5,723 nucleotides of DNA, taken from an uncultured Flavobacteriaceae bacterium (GTDB taxonomy: Bacteria > Bacteroidota > Bacteroidia > Flavobacteriales > Flavobacteriaceae). Position numbers and translations under genes: made by a program. Below the pieces are notes generated by a model. That model was given only the letters and a program-made list of their open reading frames with translations, had not been told where the DNA came from and did not search any database. The stretch spans positions 1-5,723 of the forward strand of contig CAMZLT010000084.1 of the NCBI GenBank assembly GCA_947311745.1, written 5' to 3'. Below, piece by piece: positions 1-5,593 of this stretch (its first letter is position 1; each line of letters begins with the position of its first letter).

Positions 1-1
1 A

Positions 2-346
2 GATGAAACACCTTTAATAGCAAAATTTGAATTACTAAAAGCACAAGCAATAGCAAAAACAAAAGGAAAAGAAGCATATATTAAAGCCTTAACCTATGTA
101 GTAGATAATTTTCCTAGTACAGATGAAGGAAAACGAGCACAAGAAATATTGAATTTTTTAAATGGTACAACACCTACAAAAAAAGAAAATCCAAAAAAAG
201 AATCTAAGCACGAAAAACAAAAAATACGTAAAAGCTCAAACAAAAAATCAAAACCAAAACGTCCGTCAAATGACGAGATGATGAAAAGAATAAAAGCAAA
301 AAAAAGAAAAGGAAAATCAATGGGACCCCCAAATTTTGGCGGTTAA
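2..346 (+). CDS. sprE: C-terminal end of a TPR lipoprotein, probably SprE/PorW (T9SS/gliding), 5' truncated by the window
   Basis: An open frame runs in from the left edge without an internal stop and ends with TAA at 344-346, giving 114 residues of a longer protein. Residues 1-53 look like the last helical TPR-type repeats: ETPLIAKFELLKAQAIAK, then EAYIKALTYVVDNFPSTDEG and KRAQEILNFL, the pattern of a tetratricopeptide unit that processes stretches of sequence by size. This resembles, from memory, the C-terminus of SprE/PorW, an outer-membrane lipoprotein that links the type IX secretion motor and translocon in Bacteroidetes. The gene's position just upstream of a bactofilin, atpZ and atpB also fits flavobacterial genomes. 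Residues 60-106 form a low-complexity basic tail with 18 Lys and 4 Arg, ending in GPPNFGG. An ATG at 149 could be mistaken for a start, but the frame is open upstream and the TPR-like sequence lies before it. The family assignment is an inference because only the end is visible. Confidence 0.62.
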   Translation, partial: DETPLIAKFELLKAQAIAKTKGKEAYIKALTYVVDNFPSTDEGKRAQEILNFLNGTTPTKKENPKKESKHEKQKIRKSSNKKSKPKRPSNDEMMKRIKAKKRKGKSMGPPNFGG

Positions 347-382
347 AATTAAACAACTAATAGTAATCTTTAATATAAAATT

Positions 383-784
383 ATGTTTTCCGATAAAAAA
401 AACAAACCAAACACAAATCAAATGAATGAAAGAAATATAATAGGGGCAAATACCACTTTTAAAGGTGATATTATTTCGGATGGTGATTTTCGCATCGACG
501 GAATTGTTGAAGGAACAATTAAAACTAGTGCACGAATAATTTTAGGTAAAAATGGTAAAATAATTGGTGATGTAAGCTGTTCAAATGCCGATATTGAAGG
601 GATAATTAATGGTACACTAAATGTAACCGAACTGCTATCTTTAAAACAAACAGCAAATATCCAAGGAGATGTATCTATGGGTAAATTATCTGTAGAGCCA
701 GGAGCAGTATTTAACGTAAACTGTTCTATGAAAGGTTCGGTAAAAGAACTCAAACATGGTAAAAATTCCGAAAAAACAGCCTAA
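383..784 (+). CDS. Bactofilin (polymer-forming cytoskeletal protein)
   Basis: The product is a 133-residue bactofilin. Bactofilins are small proteins that self-assemble without nucleotides into filaments at the inner face of the membrane and act as scaffolds for cell-wall, polarity or motility functions. The central part, about residues 19-120, shows the right-handed beta-helix pattern with short repeating strands and turns at glycine: NIIGANTTFKGDI, GDFRIDGIVEGTI, RIILGKNGKIIGDV, ADIEGIINGTLNV, ANIQGDVSMGKLSVEPGAVF. The ends are charged and disordered, as is usual. The ATG at 383 is preferred over M14 (position 422) because the first residues, MFSDKKNK, look like the short MFS-plus-basic N-terminal motif reported as a membrane anchor in bactofilins. 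The gene starts 36 bases after the upstream stop, without a Shine-Dalgarno sequence. Its last 29 bases overlap the next gene, which suggests co-transcription and coupled translation. The specific cellular role cannot be read from sequence. Confidence 0.95.
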   Translation: MFSDKKNKPNTNQMNERNIIGANTTFKGDIISDGDFRIDGIVEGTIKTSARIILGKNGKIIGDVSCSNADIEGIINGTLNVTELLSLKQTANIQGDVSMGKLSVEPGAVFNVNCSMKGSVKELKHGKNSEKTA

Positions 785-974
785 TAAATTTCTAATACTT
801 ACAAGTATGGGACTAGAAATGGGTATAACTATATATCTTTTTATTAAATTAGGTAAATGGTTAGACATAAAATACCCACAAGATTTTAAATTATTCTCCA
901 TGATTGGAACTATTTTAGGTGTTTTAATTTCTTTGTATTTGGTCAATAAAAAATTACAAAAACTCAATTCTTAG
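756..974 (+). CDS. atpZ: AtpZ/AtpI-family small membrane protein of the ATP synthase locus
   Basis: This 72-residue protein has two predicted membrane helices, at about residues 13-32 and 46-64. They are joined by a short loop carrying the family-like signature G33-K-W-L-D37, where AtpZ proteins typically have GxWLD. The N-terminus (KIPKKQPNKF) and C-terminus are basic, so both ends are probably cytoplasmic. Members of this family are encoded next to ATP synthase operons and have been proposed to help c-ring assembly or to move Mg2+/Ca2+. Their exact function is unsettled. The start at 756 lies inside the bactofilin gene (29-base overlap, different frame). The next in-frame ATG (807) would cut into the first helix, so the upstream start is chosen. 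The stop is followed after 3 bases by the next membrane-protein gene, so the two are surely on one transcript. Confidence 0.85.
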   Translation: MVKIPKKQPNKFLILTSMGLEMGITIYLFIKLGKWLDIKYPQDFKLFSMIGTILGVLISLYLVNKKLQKLNS

Positions 975-977
975 ATA

Positions 978-1367
978 ATGCAAAACAAGCAAATATTTAA
1001 GTATGTTATTTTTTTGTTCGTTTTACTCTTACTGTTCTATAGTCAGGTTTATATTTCCAAGCAAATTGAAATTGATGCGTATCAAAATTTAATTACTCCT
1101 ATATATATAGTCAATGCAATACTTGTCATTGTATTGTTTATATTCATAGATGTTTTTAAAAATAAATTTAAAAATCAAATAGGATTTATTTTCATGGGAA
1201 GTAGTTTTTTAAAATTTTTAATGTTTTTTATCTTTATCTATCCATTTTTTAAATCCGACGGAAACTTAAGTAAAATTGAATTCATTACTTTTTTTATTCC
1301 ATATTTTTATTGTTTATTATTTGAATCTATTGTAATTAGTAATCTTTTAAATAGAATGAAATTCTAA
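978..1367 (+). CDS. Four-helix integral membrane protein of unknown function in the AtpI position (possibly DUF6168)
   Basis: This is a 129-residue, very hydrophobic protein rich in Phe, Ile and Leu. I see four membrane helices, at about residues 8-26, 39-60, 68-91 and 101-124, with basic residues at the ends (K4, K8; K61, K63, K65; R126, K128) that place both termini in the cytoplasm. I do not recognise a catalytic motif. From memory it may belong to DUF6168, a family of short membrane proteins in flavobacteria, but I could not verify that. Its size, topology and place between an AtpZ-like gene and atpB are those of AtpI/UncI, the c-ring assembly factor of other bacteria. Sequence similarity to AtpI is not obvious by eye. 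Polar residues within helices, K79 in the third and E116 in the fourth, are the natural candidates for functional sites. It starts 3 bases after the preceding stop. A gap of 86 bases with a probable promoter separates it from atpB. Confidence 0.85.
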   Translation: MQNKQIFKYVIFLFVLLLLFYSQVYISKQIEIDAYQNLITPIYIVNAILVIVLFIFIDVFKNKFKNQIGFIFMGSSFLKFLMFFIFIYPFFKSDGNLSKIEFITFFIPYFYCLLFESIVISNLLNRMKF

Positions 1368-1386
1368 AAAATATACTAACATTTTA

Positions 1387-1418
1387 TTTTAGTATTACAG
1401 TTTAATACCATACATTTG
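1387..1418 (+). promoter_or_regulatory. Probable Bacteroidetes-type promoter for the atpB operon
   Basis: TACATTTG at 1411-1418 is an exact match to the -7 box TAnnTTTG used by the primary sigma factor of Bacteroidetes. About 20 bases upstream, TTTTAG (1387-1392) is a partial match to the -33 element (TTTG/TTG), lacking the expected G. Transcription would start around 1423-1426, leaving a short A-rich leader of about 30 bases before the atpB ATG at 1454. The site lies in the largest intergenic gap of the window (1368-1453), directly before the first structural ATP synthase gene, which supports the call. It would let the ATP synthase genes be expressed independently of the upstream envelope genes. 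The weak -33 element is the main doubt. Confidence 0.55.
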
Positions 1419-1453
1419 CAAAAAAAATAGAAACTCAAATTTAAGATCTTAAG

Positions 1454-2569
1454 ATGTTAAACAAAATTTACATATTTATTGCTGTAATAGCTTTGTTTTC
1501 AGTAAGTAATACGTTTGCTCAAGAACATAATGAGCATGTCGTAAAAACAATCTCACATGACGAAAATAAAAAACATATTGATGAATCAACACACCATGGC
1601 GAGAAATTAAACCTTAAAGACCAAATAAAAGCGGATATAAAACATCATTTACAAGATTCTCATGATTTTCATATCTGGAAAAATATAGGATTCCCATTAC
1701 CTGTAATTTTATGGGATGAAGGCTTGCATGTTTTTTTATCATCAAAATTTCATGAAGGAAACGGTGTCGTAGAAAGCAATGGAAAATACTATGCAATTTC
1801 TCATGGAAATGGCCATATATATAAAACAGATGCTTCTGGTGAAATTGAACACAACGAAAAAGGTTATGAAACAAATGACAAGCCGCTAGATTTATCCATT
1901 ACCAAAACTGTATTTATGATAATGATAACAGCTTTGTTAATGTTTTTATTATTTACAAGTTTAGCAAAATCATACACTAAAAATGGGGGTATTGCAAAAG
2001 GATTTGGTAGATTAATGGAGCCAATTATTTTGTATATTCGTGATGATATTGCAATCCCTAACATTGGTCAAAAAGAGTATAAAAAATACATGCCGTATTT
2101 ATTGACTGTTTTTTTCTTTGTGTGGTTTGTAAATTTATTTGGCTTAACCCCTTTAGGAATTAATATCACAGGTAATATTGCAATTACATTTACATTAGCA
2201 ATTATCACGTACTTGATCACAACATTTACGGCAAAAAAAGACTATTGGAAACATATTTTTTGGATGCCAGGAGTGCCAACACCAATGAAGTTTGTATTAG
2301 CACCAATAGAATTATTAGGAACCTTAATTAAACCATTTTCGTTAATGATACGTTTATATGCAAATATGAAAGCAGGACACGTAGTATTAATGAGTATTAT
2401 TGGTTTAATGTTTGTTTTTAAAAGTTGGATTGGTAGTCCATTATCTTTTGGTTTAGCTTTTGCTTTATCGTTATTAGAGTTGCTAGTAGCAGCATTACAA
2501 GCATATATTTTCACAATGCTATCAGCATTGTATTTCGGAGCAGCATCCGAAGAACATGAACATCATTAA
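1454..2569 (+). CDS. atpB: F-type ATP synthase subunit a, with signal peptide and His-rich periplasmic extension
   Basis: Subunit a forms the stator proton half-channels facing the c-ring in the membrane. The product has 371 residues, about 100 more than the E. coli protein (271), because of an N-terminal extension. Residues 1-22 look like a cleavable signal peptide (hydrophobic core from I5 to V17, probable cleavage at NTFA/QEH). Residues 23-147 are hydrophilic with 15 histidines. The membrane part follows: a helix at about 150-170, LYIRDDIAIPNIG near 193-205, helices at about 214-233 and 241-259, and the catalytic long helices from 280 to the end. The essential stator arginine is R300 in PFSLMIRLYANMKAGH. 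By alignment to E. coli, E286 matches aE196, N304 matches aN214 and Q349 matches aQ252. H309 and E342 occupy the positions of aE219 and aH245, which is the swapped pair. The C-terminus ends EEHEHH. A probable promoter precedes the gene, and atpE follows after 40 bases. Confidence 0.98.
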   Translation: MLNKIYIFIAVIALFSVSNTFAQEHNEHVVKTISHDENKKHIDESTHHGEKLNLKDQIKADIKHHLQDSHDFHIWKNIGFPLPVILWDEGLHVFLSSKFHEGNGVVESNGKYYAISHGNGHIYKTDASGEIEHNEKGYETNDKPLDLSITKTVFMIMITALLMFLLFTSLAKSYTKNGGIAKGFGRLMEPIILYIRDDIAIPNIGQKEYKKYMPYLLTVFFFVWFVNLFGLTPLGINITGNIAITFTLAIITYLITTFTAKKDYWKHIFWMPGVPTPMKFVLAPIELLGTLIKPFSLMIRLYANMKAGHVVLMSIIGLMFVFKSWIGSPLSFGLAFALSLLELLVAALQAYIFTMLSALYFGAASEEHEHH

Positions 2570-2609
2570 CAAAATTTTAGAACATTATTAATTATTAAAT
2601 ATTTATATT

Positions 2610-2801
2610 ATGACAATTCCAAGTATTGTAGGAGCAGGTTTAATTGTAATCGGTGCAGGATTAGGTATCGGTAAAATTGGTGGATCAGCAATGGACGCTA
2701 TCGCAAGACAACCAGAAGCTTCAGGAAAAATTCAAACGGCTATGCTTATTGCAGCAGCACTTATTGAAGGTATTGGTTTCGCAGCATTATTTGCTGGATA
2801 A
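2610..2801 (+). CDS. atpE: F-type ATP synthase subunit c (rotor ring proteolipid)
   Basis: This 63-residue helical hairpin forms the oligomeric rotor ring. Helix 1 (about residues 5-28) has the glycine-rich packing repeat GAGLGIGKIGG. The polar loop ARQPEA (32-37) contacts gamma and epsilon. Helix 2 (about 41-62) carries the ion-binding carboxylate E53 in AALIEGIGF. The protein is short compared with the usual 70-80 residues, mainly at the ends. Aligned through ARQPEA to Na+-type c subunits such as that of Ilyobacter tartaricus, the Na+ ligands Gln32 and Ser66 are replaced by I20 and G54. Proton coupling is therefore inferred. There is a lysine, K22, in helix 1 near the glycine repeat. The start is the only ATG before the helix. 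The gene lies 40 bases after atpB and is followed by a strong hairpin (2813-2848) before atpF, which may help produce many c copies per b dimer. Confidence 0.98.
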   Translation: MTIPSIVGAGLIVIGAGLGIGKIGGSAMDAIARQPEASGKIQTAMLIAAALIEGIGFAALFAG

Positions 2802-2812
2802 ACCTGAAAATT

Positions 2813-2848
2813 AAAACTAGTAGTAACGGTTGGTTACTACTAGTTTTT
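2813..2848 (+). terminator. Hairpin with T-tract between atpE and atpF: partial terminator or mRNA 3'-end stabiliser
   Basis: The arms AAAACTAGTAGTAAC (2813-2827) and GTTACTACTAGTTTT (2833-2847) are perfectly complementary over 15 bp around a 5-base loop GGTTG. The right arm runs into a tract of five T (2844-2848), followed by AAA. Allowing one bulged T, the stem grows by two more T-A pairs. The shape is that of an intrinsic terminator, but the stem is AT-rich and the T-tract short. Since atpF, atpH and atpA follow in the same direction without an obvious new promoter, full termination is unlikely. Partial termination, or protection of a processed atpB-atpE transcript, would raise c-subunit output. 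The repeat is nearly symmetric, so it would look similar from the other strand, but no gene there needs it. Confidence 0.65.
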
Positions 2849-2883
2849 AAAGTATTTAATTAAAAAAATATAATAAATTATAG

Positions 2884-3384
2884 ATGGACGCATTATTAAA
2901 CGAATTTTCAGTAGGATTATTTATTTGGCAAACACTTTTGTTTGTAGGATTAATCTTTCTTTTAAAGATATTTGCATGGAAACCTATTTTAAACGCTGTT
3001 GAAGAACGCGAAGAAGGTATCCGAAAATCTTTAGAAGGAGCAGAAAGAGCAAAACAAGAAATGCAAAATTTAAAATCGGATAATGAAAAGATTTTAAAAG
3101 AAGCAAGAGCTGAAAGAGATACCTTACTTAAAGAAGCAAGAGAAATGAAAGAATCAATTGTATCTCAAGCTAAAGAAGAAGCACAACTTCAAGCTAATAA
3201 ATTAATGGAACAAGCTAAAACTGCTATCCAAAATGAAAAAGCAAAAGCAATTACAGATATGAAAAACCAAATGGGAGAATTATCTGTTTCTATTGCCGAA
3301 AAAGTTGTAAAAAACGAATTGTCAAACAAAGACAAACAATTACAATTAATAGAGCAATTATTAAACGAAGTTACTTTAAACTAA
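2884..3384 (+). CDS. atpF: F-type ATP synthase subunit b (peripheral stalk)
   Basis: Subunit b dimerises to make the peripheral stalk that holds alpha3-beta3 and delta fixed against the membrane stator. The protein has 166 residues, close to the family's usual 156-170. One membrane helix lies at about residues 8-27 (GLFIWQTLLFVGLIFLL), followed by the conserved hinge FAWKPIL (30-36) and the start of the stalk AVEEREEGIRKSL. From about 40 to 145 the sequence is a long charged helix rich in Lys, Glu, Ala and Gln, as expected for the stalk's right-handed coiled coil. The C-terminal part (SIAEKVVKNELSNKD) is the region that meets delta. There is a single b gene and no b-prime duplicate, so a homodimer is inferred. 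It begins 82 bases after the atpE stop, behind a hairpin, and ends 4 bases before atpH, indicating coupled expression with delta. Confidence 0.97.
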   Translation: MDALLNEFSVGLFIWQTLLFVGLIFLLKIFAWKPILNAVEEREEGIRKSLEGAERAKQEMQNLKSDNEKILKEARAERDTLLKEAREMKESIVSQAKEEAQLQANKLMEQAKTAIQNEKAKAITDMKNQMGELSVSIAEKVVKNELSNKDKQLQLIEQLLNEVTLN

Positions 3385-3388
3385 TACC

Positions 3389-3940
3389 ATGAATAGAGCA
3401 GCATTACGTTACGCAAAAGCAGCTTTAAGCCTTGCAAATCAGCAAAATAAAGCATCAAAAATCAACCAAGATATGAACTTGATTGATAATACGATTGCCG
3501 AAAATAAAGATTTACAGTCGTTTTTAAATAATCCTGTTTTTAAAGCAGACGAAAAATTAAAAGCTCTAGATGCAATTTTTAGTTCTAAAATTGATACCGT
3601 TACGAGTGGCATTATCAAATTATTAGTTAAAAATAAGCGTTTGGTATTACTACCTTTTGTAGCAAAACAATTTCAAATTTTATTTAAAAAATCACAAAAT
3701 GTAGCCTCTGCTAAAGTTATTACAGCAGTGCCTTTAACAGATGATTTAAAAGAAAAAGTGCTTCAAAAAATAAAAAGCGAAACCAATAACGAAGTTACCA
3801 TCGAAAATATTGTAGATGAATCTATTTTAGGAGGTTTTATTTTACAAATTGGTGATAAACAAATCGATGCAAGTATCTCAGGAAAATTGAGTAATTTGCG
3901 TAGAAATTTTGAAAATAACGAGTATAAAGCAAAAATATAA
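3389..3940 (+). CDS. atpH: F-type ATP synthase subunit delta (OSCP homologue)
   Basis: Delta sits on top of F1 and joins the N-termini of the alpha subunits to the b stalk. The protein has 183 residues, the usual size for the OSCP/delta family. The N-terminal helical domain (about residues 1-105) begins with the typical ALRYAKAALSLANQQNK and contains FLNNPVFKADEKLKALDAIF and a KNKRLVLLPFVAKQF segment. The C-terminal domain has the family hallmark ESILGGFILQIGDKQIDASI, with G148-G149 and D160, followed by SGKLSNLRRNF. The start ATG at 3389 is 4 bases after the atpF stop. A gap of 66 bases holding an inverted repeat separates it from atpA. The sequence is divergent, as is common for delta, but context and motifs leave little doubt. 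Confidence 0.96.
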   Translation: MNRAALRYAKAALSLANQQNKASKINQDMNLIDNTIAENKDLQSFLNNPVFKADEKLKALDAIFSSKIDTVTSGIIKLLVKNKRLVLLPFVAKQFQILFKKSQNVASAKVITAVPLTDDLKEKVLQKIKSETNNEVTIENIVDESILGGFILQIGDKQIDASISGKLSNLRRNFENNEYKAKI

Positions 3941-3950
3941 ATAACGAAGT

Positions 3951-3987
3951 CAGTATTTAATTGTCATTAGACTAAATATAAATACTG
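3951..3987 (+). repeat. 9-bp inverted repeat in the atpH-atpA intergenic gap
   Basis: CAGTATTTA (3951-3959) and TAAATACTG (3979-3987) are perfect inverted copies separated by 19 bases. They fill most of the 66-base gap before atpA. There is no T-tract after the second arm, so this is not a classical terminator. The stem is AT-rich and would be weak with such a loop. It ends about 20 bases before the atpA ATG, so it could influence translation initiation, serve as an RNase or protein site, or be chance in AT-rich DNA. The CAGTAT/ATACTG core recurs in the hairpin downstream of atpA. Confidence 0.5.
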
Positions 3988-4006
3988 TAACGGAATACTA
4001 ATAAAT

Positions 4007-5584
4007 ATGGCGACAATTAAACCAGCTGAAGTATCAGCAATTTTAAAAGAACAATTAGCAAATTTTGATGATAGTGCTTCATTAAATGAAGTAGGTTCTG
4101 TATTACAAGTAGGTGACGGTATTGCACGTGTTTTCGGTTTAGAAAACGTACAATATGGTGAACTTGTAGAATTTGATGGTGGTACGGAAGGTATCGTATT
4201 AAACCTAGAGGAAGATAATGTTGGTGTGGTTATTCTTGGTAATGCAACTAGCATTAAAGAAGGTACAACCGTAAAGCGTACAAACCGAATTTCATCATTA
4301 AAAGTAGGTGATGGCATTGTAGGTAGAGTTGTAAACACTTTAGGACAACCAATCGACGGTAAAGGACCAATTGTTGGTGAAACTTTCGAAATGCCTTTAG
4401 AACGTAAAGCTCCAGGTGTAATTTTTAGAGAGCCAGTAACCGAACCATTACAAACAGGATTAAAAGCAGTTGATGCAATGATTCCTGTTGGTAGAGGACA
4501 ACGTGAATTAATTATTGGGGATAGACAAACTGGTAAATCTACCGTTGCTATTGATACCATTATTAATCAAAAAGAATTTTACGATGCTGGTGAACCAGTA
4601 TATTGTATATATGTTGCAATCGGACAAAAAGCATCTACAGTTGCTGCGATTGTACAAAATTTTGAAGAAAAAGGAGCAATGGCTTATACAACAGTTGTTG
4701 CAGCTAATGCATCCGATCCTGCAGCAATGCAAGTATATGCTCCATTTGCAGGTGCTGCAATTGGTGAATACTTTAGAGATTTAGGTAAACCTGCTTTAAT
4801 TGTTTATGATGATTTATCTAAACAAGCAGTTGCTTATCGTGAAATTTCTTTATTATTAAGACGTCCACCAGGACGTGAAGCATATCCTGGTGATGTATTT
4901 TATTTACATTCAAGATTGTTAGAAAGAGCTGCAAAAGTAGTAAATGATGACTCTATTGCTGTAAAAATGAACGATGTACCAGATTCCTTAAAAGGTAAAG
5001 TAAAAGGTGGAGGTTCTTTAACAGCACTACCAATTATTGAAACGCAAGCTGGTGATGTATCTGCTTATATTCCTACAAACGTAATTTCTATTACTGATGG
5101 GCAAATATTTTTAGATATTGATTTGTTTAACTCTGGTGTTAAACCTGCTATTAACGTTGGTATTTCGGTATCTCGTGTTGGAGGAAATGCTCAGATTAAA
5201 TCTATGAAAAAAGTATCTGGAACTTTAAAATTAGATCAAGCACAATATCGTGAACTAGAAGCATTTGCTAAATTTGGTTCAGATTTAGATTCTGCCACTT
5301 TAAACGTTATTGAAAAAGGAAAACGTAATGTAGAGATCTTGAAACAAAACCAAAACGATCCATATCCAGTAGAACAACAAATTGCAATTATTTACGCAGG
5401 TTCAAAAAACTTATTAAAAGATGTTCCTGTAGATAAAGTAAAAGAATTTGAAAGAGATTATTTAGAATTTTTAGTAGCAAAACATAACGATACATTAAAA
5501 ACACTTAAATCAGGTAAACTAACTGATGATGCATTAGATGTATTAATAAATGTTTCTAAAGAAATTTCAGCAAAATATAATTAA
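4007..5584 (+). CDS. atpA: F-type ATP synthase subunit alpha
   Basis: Alpha is the non-catalytic nucleotide-binding subunit of the alpha3-beta3 hexamer. The protein has 525 residues against 513 in E. coli. The N-terminal helix (MATIKPAEVSAILKEQL) binds delta, and the beta-barrel domain spans roughly residues 25-97. The nucleotide domain carries Walker A GDRQTGKS (171-178, K177), Walker B with ALIVYDD (D268-D269) and the segment GSLTALPIIETQAGDVSA near 336-353. The arginine finger, which reaches into the catalytic site of beta, is R390 in GISVSRVGGNAQ. The C-terminal helical domain follows. The extra length relative to E. coli lies partly around residues 313-334 (NDDSIAVKMNDVPDSLKGKV), before GSLTALP, an insertion I believe is common in Bacteroidetes. 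The gene is flanked on both sides by inverted repeats. There is no Shine-Dalgarno sequence before its ATG (AATAAATATG). Confidence 0.99.
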   Translation: MATIKPAEVSAILKEQLANFDDSASLNEVGSVLQVGDGIARVFGLENVQYGELVEFDGGTEGIVLNLEEDNVGVVILGNATSIKEGTTVKRTNRISSLKVGDGIVGRVVNTLGQPIDGKGPIVGETFEMPLERKAPGVIFREPVTEPLQTGLKAVDAMIPVGRGQRELIIGDRQTGKSTVAIDTIINQKEFYDAGEPVYCIYVAIGQKASTVAAIVQNFEEKGAMAYTTVVAANASDPAAMQVYAPFAGAAIGEYFRDLGKPALIVYDDLSKQAVAYREISLLLRRPPGREAYPGDVFYLHSRLLERAAKVVNDDSIAVKMNDVPDSLKGKVKGGGSLTALPIIETQAGDVSAYIPTNVISITDGQIFLDIDLFNSGVKPAINVGISVSRVGGNAQIKSMKKVSGTLKLDQAQYRELEAFAKFGSDLDSATLNVIEKGKRNVEILKQNQNDPYPVEQQIAIIYAGSKNLLKDVPVDKVKEFERDYLEFLVAKHNDTLKTLKSGKLTDDALDVLINVSKEISAKYN

Positions 5585-5593
5585 TAATTTTCC

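Noticed and set aside
149..346. A separate 65-residue lysine-rich small protein starting at 149
   Set aside because: The frame is open all the way to the left edge and encodes TPR-like sequence before position 149, so this is the C-terminal tail of a larger protein.
347..382. Possible promoter before the bactofilin gene
   Set aside because: The 36-base gap contains TAATCTTTAA, but the spacing does not match TAnnTTTG and no -33 element is visible. Read-through from the upstream gene is more likely.
418..753. 111-codon minus-strand open frame inside the bactofilin gene
   Set aside because: It lies entirely within a clear bactofilin and shows no family features, so it is a shadow of the real gene.
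1373..1395. 7-bp inverted repeat ATACTAA...TTAGTAT after the four-helix protein gene
   Set aside because: It is a short, AT-only-type stem with a 9-base loop and no T-tract after it, in a very AT-rich gap. It is too weak to call a terminator, and it overlaps the putative -33 element.
2841..2883. Possible new promoter before atpF
   Set aside because: TAGTTTTT at 2841-2848 is one base off TAnnTTTG, but it is part of the hairpin arm and has no convincing -33 element.
3967..4560. 197-codon open frame on the minus strand opposite the start of atpA
   Set aside because: It is antisense to a highly conserved gene, has a low-complexity Ser/Pro/Thr-rich product with no recognisable domain, and is explained by the codon bias of atpA, which leaves the opposite strand free of stops.
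4515..4784. 89-codon plus-strand open frame in another phase inside atpA
   Set aside because: The Leu/Gln-rich product is what an out-of-phase reading of Ala/Gln-rich atpA sequence gives. The atpA frame is intact across it, so there is no frameshift.
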